Shown one piece after another: positions 57,779 to 64,000 of a stretch of DNA of 64,000 bases. The stretch spans positions 591,001 to 655,000 of the forward strand of contig NW_018344272.1 of NCBI RefSeq assembly GCF_002099425.1, written 5' to 3'. A program made the translations under genes and the position numbers. Source of the stretch: Phascolarctos cinereus (Eukaryota; Chordata; Mammalia; Diprotodontia; Phascolarctidae). The notes below the pieces were generated by a model that saw only the letters and a list, made by a program, of their open reading frames with translations, searched no databases and was not told the DNA's origin. How positions within the stretch are numbered: position 1 is the first letter of the stretch; the number at the start of each line of letters is the position of its first letter.

Positions 57779-58480
57779 TTGAGAGCTGGTTATTTTAAAG
57801 CAAATGTCAAAACTAAACTAGACCAAAAAGAAATTATATTATTGAAATTTAACAAATATCTAGTACTAGGTATATATCTCAGAGTGGTCAATGATAAAAA
57901 GAAAGGCTCTATATACACAAAAATGTTTTATAGCAGAATGTTTGTGGTAGCAGAAAACTGGAAACAAAGTAGTCATTTGACCATTGGAGAATAGCTAGAT
58001 AAATCGCAGCTTGTGAATGTAATGGAATATTGCTGTGCTGTAAGAAATGATGAATATGATGGAAGCATGGAAACACTTATATGAACTGATGCAAAATTAA
58101 GTAAAAAGAGCCAAGAAAGCAATATACAAATGACTACAATAAGAATGTGAACAACAACCACAAAACAATTGAAAATGAATGTTGTGAAATTACAAAGAAC
58201 AAAATTGGTCCTAAATGGAAGATCTATGAGGCCACACAGTCCCTGCTCCTTTGCAAGGGTGGTGGGGTGGGGGCCATTGGTGTGGAAAAAAACTTACATC
58301 TATTATCAGATTTATTTTTGAATGTATTAATCAGTGTTGCTTTTTTCCCTTCCCCTTTTTTTTCTTTTAAAATAATCTTTGTTTCATGGAGTGACCTACT
58401 GGGATGAGGTAGAGAGAGGAATTTGGGCAATGTTAAAACAAAAGATATCAATAAAAATTATTTTTCAAAACTTAAATGCA
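57779..58480 (+). mobile_element. L1 3'-UTR fragment
   Basis: aaaaatgttttatagcagaa, tttgtggtagcagaaaactg, gtgaatgtaatggaatattg, atgaactgatgcaaaattaa, then gtgacctactgggatgagg and a caataaaaatt end. Its last about 70 bp fall inside copy 2 of the 105-bp direct repeat. Confidence 0.82.
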
Positions 58481-58511
58481 TCCTATCCAAATGTGTAGAT
58501 TGTAATATACT
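58407..58511 (+). repeat. 105-bp direct repeat, copy 2
   Basis: 97% identical to 57092-57196. It covers the end of the L1 fragment plus about 40 bp beyond (cttaaatgcatcctatccaa, then atgtgtag). Confidence 0.95.
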
Positions 58512-59739
58512 GTTATAATAAGCTATATCACCAAATAAAGTGTCAGAAAGCATTTCTGGGCTGGATTTTTGAAATTATACTCACTAAAAAGCAAGAAAAG
58601 TTTCACCGGCAAAGAATCTCCTTAGATATGAAGAAATGTTATCTGTAGCCATGCTTGCCAAGTGGAGAAAGGATAATACCTAGACATGCAATTCCAAGCT
58701 TGTTGAGAAAAGAAAAGATTTCAAATGTGTTTTCAAAAACATTCATTATAAACAGTCAAGTTTACCTTTTTGAATTGCTAGTTACTAAATCACAAAATAC
58801 AAAGTTCATAAATTGAAGACTTCTCGGCTTGCTGTGAGAAAAATAGTGTGTCAATTCACATTTGTTACGCTTAGAAGTACTTAAAAATACTCTGAGTTAG
58901 CCTTTTAAAAAACATTTCAGGCATTCAACTTTATGCATTCACCTCTGTTCCTACTTAAATATGAACATGTGGAAAAGAAGTTAACCAGAGTCTAGATAAT
59001 ATGCAGCAATTTGAATCTGGGAAACATAACTTGACACCTTGTCTGGTTGACAGAAACCCAAATAATAGACAGCTCACAACAGCAGAAGCTGATGCTGGAA
59101 CTGTTTCAGGGGATTATATGCTGGAAGCATAAATAAGTCTTTGAATCAGTTTCTGAGACCAGATGCAGAAACCTTAGTTTGTCCTTCATATCCAATAAAT
59201 TTTCACTTAAATGATTCTTATTTTAAGGAAATGGGCAATTTTATCTTCACTCATGGGCATGGGGGTATTGGTATATAGGGGGCTTTAAGGTTGTTAATAT
59301 TGCTTAAGAACTTTCTAAGAACTATGCTTTTATTTTTTATCCACCGAAAAATTTTGAGACTCCTCAGTACCAACTTTATATTAAGAGGTAGGGTATTCTT
59401 AGGACATCAAGACACTTATTTTGAGAGCACTACATGGCAAGAAGGGAAAGAATAAAAGGGATGAAAATAAGGTAGGCTCTTCGTTGAGATGTATTACTTT
59501 ATTGAAAGAATGTTCCATACAAGCCTACCACCATTCTATAATATCAGAAAATCTTGGTTTTGAAAAGAATCTCACATACTAACTAAACTAAATCTCGATC
59601 AGAACATGACTCTCTACAATATCCCTGATGTACCATTGTATGCACTTCTAGTAATGATAGCCTATCACATTATAGATAGCTCTGTTTGCTAGAAAGATTT
59701 TCCCCCTTCTAATCAGCAAAAAATTTACCCATCAAACCA
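58512..59739. other. Repeat-poor DNA
   Basis: No transposon or gene was recognised in 58530-59500; possible constrained non-coding DNA. Confidence 0.4.
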
Positions 59740-61705
59740 ATGATTTTTAGCTCATCCCTCTGGAACAATAGAATTATAACAGAGCAGGAAGAGAAAGTCA
59801 TCCCATCAAAATCTTCTACAATATTCCCAACCAATGGTCATCAAGCCTACTTGGAGATTTTCAATGGTAATAAAACCAAGAACTTCTGAGGCAACTGATT
59901 CCATTTCTGGACAGCTTTCACCATTGCAATGTTTTTCCTTGTATTGAATCAAAATCTGCCTTCCTGTAACTTTGACCCATTGATCTCAGTTCTGCCCTCT
60001 AAGTTTAAGCACAACAAATCTAAGCCCTGTCCTATATAACAATATTTCACATAGCAGAATATAGCTCCCATGAACCCCAACACTTCTTTCTTTCTAGGAA
60101 ATATATCAGAGACTCCTTCAATTCTTCTTTATATGAGAACTTTAAGACATTTCACCATATTTATCACTAAGGAAGTCACTTTAATTTGGCAATGTTCCTC
60201 TCAAAATGTGGTACTTAGAGCAGATTACAGTTTTTCCAAATTTGGTCTCAGCAGGACAAATAGGGCTCAGTAGGAAAATTATATTGCAAAATATACCTAA
60301 TTCATTTTATTATTGGAACTTAAAATTTAGTATTTTAGCAGTTGGTTTACACTATTTGCTCCTGTTAAACTTGTGGCCAAATAAGGTTTTTGCACATAAA
60401 CTACTATAAAGCCAAACTGCTTCTATCTGATTTTTGCAGTTCTTTTGTTTTAATTACTGGGATACAGTATTTTACACTTGTCATTTAAATCAGATCTCAT
60501 TGATTTCAGACCCTTGTTTCTACTTGCCAAAGTCATACTGAATCCTGACTTTATCAGCAGCAGCAGTAGTATAGTACATATTTATACAGCACTTACTATG
60601 TGCCAGGCACTGTTCTAAGTGCTTCACAGTTTTCATTTTATTTGGTCCTTACAACAACCTTGGGAGGGAGGTGCTATTTTACAGATGAAGAAACTGAAGC
60701 AAACAGACAGTAAGTGACTTGCCTAAGCTAGTAAGTGTCTGAAGCCAAATTTGAACTAAGGTCTTTCTGACTGCTGGCCAGGCAGTCTACCCACTGTGCC
60801 ACCTAGCTGCCCCTGATCATTTATCACACAAATATTATCCATTTCTTCCAGGTTTAAGTCTTCCACAAACTTGATAATTATGCCTTCTATGCCTTCCTTC
60901 AAGTCATTCATAAAAGAGTGTAACAGTACAAGACCAAGAATAGGGTGCTATGAAACTACACTAGAATCTTCCCCCCAACCTAACAGTGATGTATTAATCA
61001 ACATTCTAAGGGTACAGCTATGAATACCCTGAGCTATACTATCATTCAGACAAAATTTCTCCATTTTGGTCATCAGGATATTATGAAAGACTTTGTCAAA
61101 TATCTTTTGTAAATCCATATCTATGCCATCGCTCTTATCTATTAAAGCTAACAAAATCAGATATAAGTTTAGTTTCTCATGACTTGTTCTCTGTAATGTA
61201 TATGAGATATAAAGTCTGCCCCAATTTGCTACTCTAGTACCCTTGTCAAAAAAAGAGAGAAATTGAATTATTATTCCAGCATGCCTTGCTCTTGATGAAC
61301 TCATGCTGTTTCAAAGTGATTCTTTAGTGCTTTTTACCTTTTCTAGTTGTTCACACACTATTTCTTTTTAAATCCATTCTAGAATTTTTTTTTACCAGAA
61401 GTAGATATCAAGTTTATTATTCTGATAACAATTTCTTGACGTGACTTCTTCTTTTTGAAAATCGAATAACATTTTCTTACCTCCAGGCCTCCTGTATCTA
61501 TTCCATTCACAATTATTTCTCAAAACTCAAAAATATGGTTTAAAATCTAATCTACAGTGTTCTTTTGGTAGCCTAGAGTGTGATTTATCTAAGCCTGATG
61601 AATTGAAGTCATTTGAAGCATCAAGGTACTTTGTTGCCTAGTTGGGGCTTGTTTCCTCTTACTCATATATATTCTGCCATTTGCAGTTTTGAGAGAATTC
61701 CTCTG
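59740..61705 (-). mobile_element. CR1/L3 LINE copy 1, with nested SINE
   Basis: The plus strand reads the reverse complement of a CR1/L3 3' UTR and then the ORF2 end: ccaatggtcatcaagcctac, tctcagttctgccctctaag, gcaatgttcctctcaaaatg, then after the SINE cacaaacttgataattatgc and gatattatgaaagactttgt. A minus-strand frame of 118 codons (60948-61304) holds MDLQKIFDKVFHNILMTKME. This fits the reverse-transcriptase block around the first catalytic Asp (consensus LDFxKAFDxVPH). Further pieces (tgccttgctcttgatgaact, tccattctagaatttttttt) extend to about 61700. Ancient, inactive. Confidence 0.83.
60560..60817 (-). mobile_element. Full-length CORE-SINE nested in CR1/L3
   Basis: From its 3' end (agcacttactatgtgccagg) through caacaaccttgggagggagg, attttacagatgaagaaact and taagtgacttgcctaagct to a complete tRNA-like head (ccactgtgccacctagctgc). 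Confidence 0.92.
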
Positions 61706-61892
61706 TCACCTGACAACTTTTTGAGTATTTAAAGAGTCTTGTCAATGATCTTTTAAGTTTTCTCTTTCACAGGCTAAATATCCCCAATTCCTTCAACCAA
61801 TGTTTGTATAATATAGGCCCTCTCACATTCTCTACAAGTGCCCTAGTTTATCCATGTTCCTTTTAACATGTGGTATCTAGAACTAAACAAAG

Positions 61893-61915
61893 TACTATAT
61901 ATATATATACACACA

Positions 61916-61973
<58 letters not shown>

Positions 61974-61979
61974 TATATT
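61893..61979. repeat. (TA)n tract with CA and TG interruptions
   Basis: About 87 bp, nearly all TA, inside CR1/L3 copy 2. Confidence 0.97.
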
Positions 61980-62342
61980 TGTTAGAAGGCAGTAAGACAG
62001 TCATCTCATTTATTCTGGATGCCATGTTTCAATTAATCTAAAGTTGCTTTAAATTTTCTGGGTGCCGACTCCTATTGACTTTACATTCTACTATAATACC
62101 TAAGCTTTTCACAAATGAACTTATTTCTACCCACATTTCTTACACAGTTGGTTTTTGTGAATTGACATAGGGGATCTTATAATTATCCTTATTAAATGTT
62201 ACATTGTTGACTTTAATATTCCAGCTTCTTATGATCTTTTTGACCCCTGAAGCCGTCATCCAAAGCATTGGCCATCCTTCCTACCTTTGTGTCACCTGAA
62301 AATATCCTAGGTATACTTTCATCTAAATTAATTGAAAAATCA

Positions 62343-62755
62343 AGAGAACATTGTATACAGTAACAGCAATATTGTTTCAAGAACAACTTTGAATGACTAA
62401 GTCATTTTGACTATTATAAATATACAAATTAACTACAGAGAACATATGAAGGAAAATACTATCTGCATCCAGAGAAAGAACTAATAAGTAGAAGTATGTA
62501 TACAATAGCTTTACACACACACACACACATGTTTAATGGTAGCCATCTCTGGGGAAGAGAGGGAAGGAAAAAAAAGGGGAAAAAGGAAGTAACAAGATAA
62601 CTTTATTATATACTTAAAAGGAATAACAAGTTGTACATAATAGATTTGTAGTTCCATGTATGGTCATTTTTTTTTCCTATTCTACTATGACATGGAAATG
62701 GTTGTTTTATTGCTTAAGTTCAGAATAAAAGAAAATAAATCTTTAAAAAGTTTAA
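62343..62755 (+). mobile_element. L1 3' end inserted in CR1/L3
   Basis: aagagaacattgtatacagt, aacagcaatattgt, ctgcatccagagaaagaact and a purine-rich end with acatggaaatggttgtttta and AATAAATC. A (CA)n run lies at 62513-62529. CR1/L3 sequence resumes at about 62758. Confidence 0.8.
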
Positions 62756-63474
62756 CAAAACAGAGCCAAAGAAAAAGCATTACAACACTCTGCTAGAGAC
62801 CTCTCTCTGGATTTGCTGTTAGTCACTCCTTAGGTCAGTTTTTCTGTATCATTGACCCACATTCCTTCATCATATCCACAAGGAAACCTGAAAAGCATTA
62901 TCAAATTCCCTGTTGAAATCTGGATATACAAGGTCTAAAACATTCCCTGATTTTGTACTCTAGAGACTCTTAAAAAAAAAAAGGGAACTAGCTTATCCCA
63001 TCATGCCTTGCTTTTGATAGACTCATGGCAGCTCACAGTGATCACTGTTTCCCTTTCTTAACGCTCACAAACTACCCCTTTAATAATTTGCTCTTTACTA
63101 GGAATTAAAATCAAAGTCACTGACCTGTAGTTTCACAACATTAGACTACCTCTAGCCTCCGGGCACTTCTGTTCACTGATGATTTCTCAGTGATCACTAA
63201 CAGCACTTCAACAACCACATCACCAAGCTTCTATACCTTGAGATGCAGTGCATCTGAGTCTGAACACAGAACTAGGAGGTGTTGTTAAGAGTGCCTCTGC
63301 TGAACAGCAGTTAAGGTTTAAAAGATCTTGATGGGCTATTGTAGTGATCTTTTTAAGAGGAATATTGATAGAGATAAATTTAAAGTCTTTTACTTGGGTT
63401 TTTAAAAATCAGTTTCACAAATATATGATAAAGGAGGCATGAACAAAAATAGTTCATTTGAAAAAGTTCTAGGG

Positions 63475-64000
63475 ACTTCTGGGTGCCAAGATGGTAGAGT
63501 AAGAAGTAAGTAGCCCTCACCCTCCCCTATTGACCTCTGAAAGCCCAGAAAATATCACCTAAGAAAAACCCTGGAACAGCTGAGCCAGCAGAAAGACAGG
63601 GTGCATCAGTCTTATTACCCAGATAAGCTCAAGGAATTAATGGGAAAGGCCCCTTTTGCTCTGGTGGCGGGGGAGAAGTACAGGACAAGAAGCATCCCAG
63701 CAAGCCAGTGGCAAGCCCCACCTCAGCAAACCAGGGGGAGATCCTGAGCCCAAGGGTGGTGGAGCAAGTAAGCACCAACACTAGGACTCCCCACGTGCAT
63801 CATGACAGGCAGCGGAACCAGTAAACAGCAGCTGAGAAAACCACCACATACACCAGTATTCTCTAGAAGCCAAATCTCTCTGGGCCTCAACACAACTCCA
63901 GGCTGACAGATAACCTCCAGCAGCCAAATATTCAAGTGCTTTAAAGAAGCCCAGGTGAGCAGGTGTTCTCCAGGGGCCAGATTCCTCAACCCCACCCTGA
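63475..64000 (+). mobile_element. 5' UTR of an L1/HAL1-type element, running off the window
   Basis: Starts cttctgggtgccaagatgg, the usual marsupial L1 5' end, with a YY1-type CCAAGATGG at 63486-63494, about 10-15 bp from the start, as in human L1. The following 500 bp are GC-richer than their surroundings, rich in cagc/ccag, and have no gene. Coding parts would lie beyond 64000, so I cannot say whether it is a full L1 or a HAL1. The minus-strand 90-codon frame here (63723-63995) is a shadow. Confidence 0.82.

Larger units (their letters stand above)
61715..63290 (-). mobile_element. CR1/L3 LINE copy 2, interrupted by microsatellite and L1 tail
   Basis: The 3'-UTR order starts again: caggctaaatatccccaatt, ccttcaaccaatg, ttaaatgttacattgttgac, ccttcctacctttgtgtca. 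After the L1 tail come aacactctgctagagacctc, tgccttgcttttgatagact and aactacccctttaataattt. These repeat blocks of copy 1, so this is a separate element in the same orientation. Decayed. Confidence 0.82.

Noticed and set aside
60948-61304. 118-codon minus-strand frame
   Set aside because: Not a host gene; it is CR1/L3 reverse-transcriptase sequence.
1-64000. CRISPR arrays, bacterial operons, riboswitches, rRNA or tRNA genes
   Set aside because: The sequence is vertebrate nuclear DNA; tRNA-like boxes seen are SINE heads, and regular repeats are microsatellites or transposons.

Overview
This window looks like non-coding DNA from a marsupial nuclear genome. It is AT-rich and CpG-poor. It is dominated by families typical of metatherians: a tRNA-headed SINE of the WSINE1 type, a Mar1-like CORE-SINE with an RTE-type tail, MIR/CORE-SINEs, many L2 pieces, L1 3'-UTR fragments, an ORF1-only half-L1 (HAL1), an RTE/BovB copy and two CR1/L3 copies. 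WSINE1-type elements point to an Australasian lineage, but the species cannot be fixed from the sequence alone. No multi-exon host gene, rRNA or tRNA gene, or CRISPR array is visible. The most protein-like host frame is a 92-codon minus-strand ORF at 50260-50538, which I do not recognise.

Layout. 1-9.5 kb: an internally deleted L1, a long (GAA)n tract, an L1/HAL1 tail with perfect target-site duplications (TSDs), a WSINE-type SINE with a perfect 17-bp TSD, and a 1.6-kb RTE/BovB fragment on the minus strand. 12.5-16.6 kb: layered SINEs and L1/HAL1 tails, an L1 endonuclease fragment fused to L1 3' UTR, and a 1.17-kb hAT-like DNA transposon. 17-23 kb: a dense L2 cluster (mostly minus strand) with nested SINEs. 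24-31 kb: a Mar1 copy, microsatellites, an L1 tail, L2 and MIR. 31-36.4 kb: long stretches with no recognised repeat. 36.4-42.4 kb: MIR, L2, Mar1 and a likely solo LTR fossil. 45.2 kb: a short tandem array of a roughly 15-bp motif inside a segment bounded by 10-bp direct repeats. 46-50 kb: L2 copies, two of them head to head, and L1 tails. 50.3-54.9 kb: the 92-codon ORF, a HAL1-type element and L1 tails. 55.9-58.5 kb: a large inverted repeat with a 1-kb spacer, tied to a 105-bp direct repeat. 59.7-63.3 kb: two CR1/L3 copies in tandem, interrupted by a SINE, an L1 tail and an AT microsatellite. 63.5-64 kb: the 5' end of an L1-type element that runs off the window.

The region has no operon or pathway logic; it records successive transposon insertions. 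The points most worth a second look are the inverted repeat with its linked direct repeat (55.9-58.5 kb), the half-L1 whose 3' UTR is tandemly doubled in two independent copies (50.8-52.9 kb and 4.97-5.34 kb), the motif array at 45.2 kb, and the unrecognised 92-codon ORF. Family names come from memory of consensus sequences; no database search was possible.
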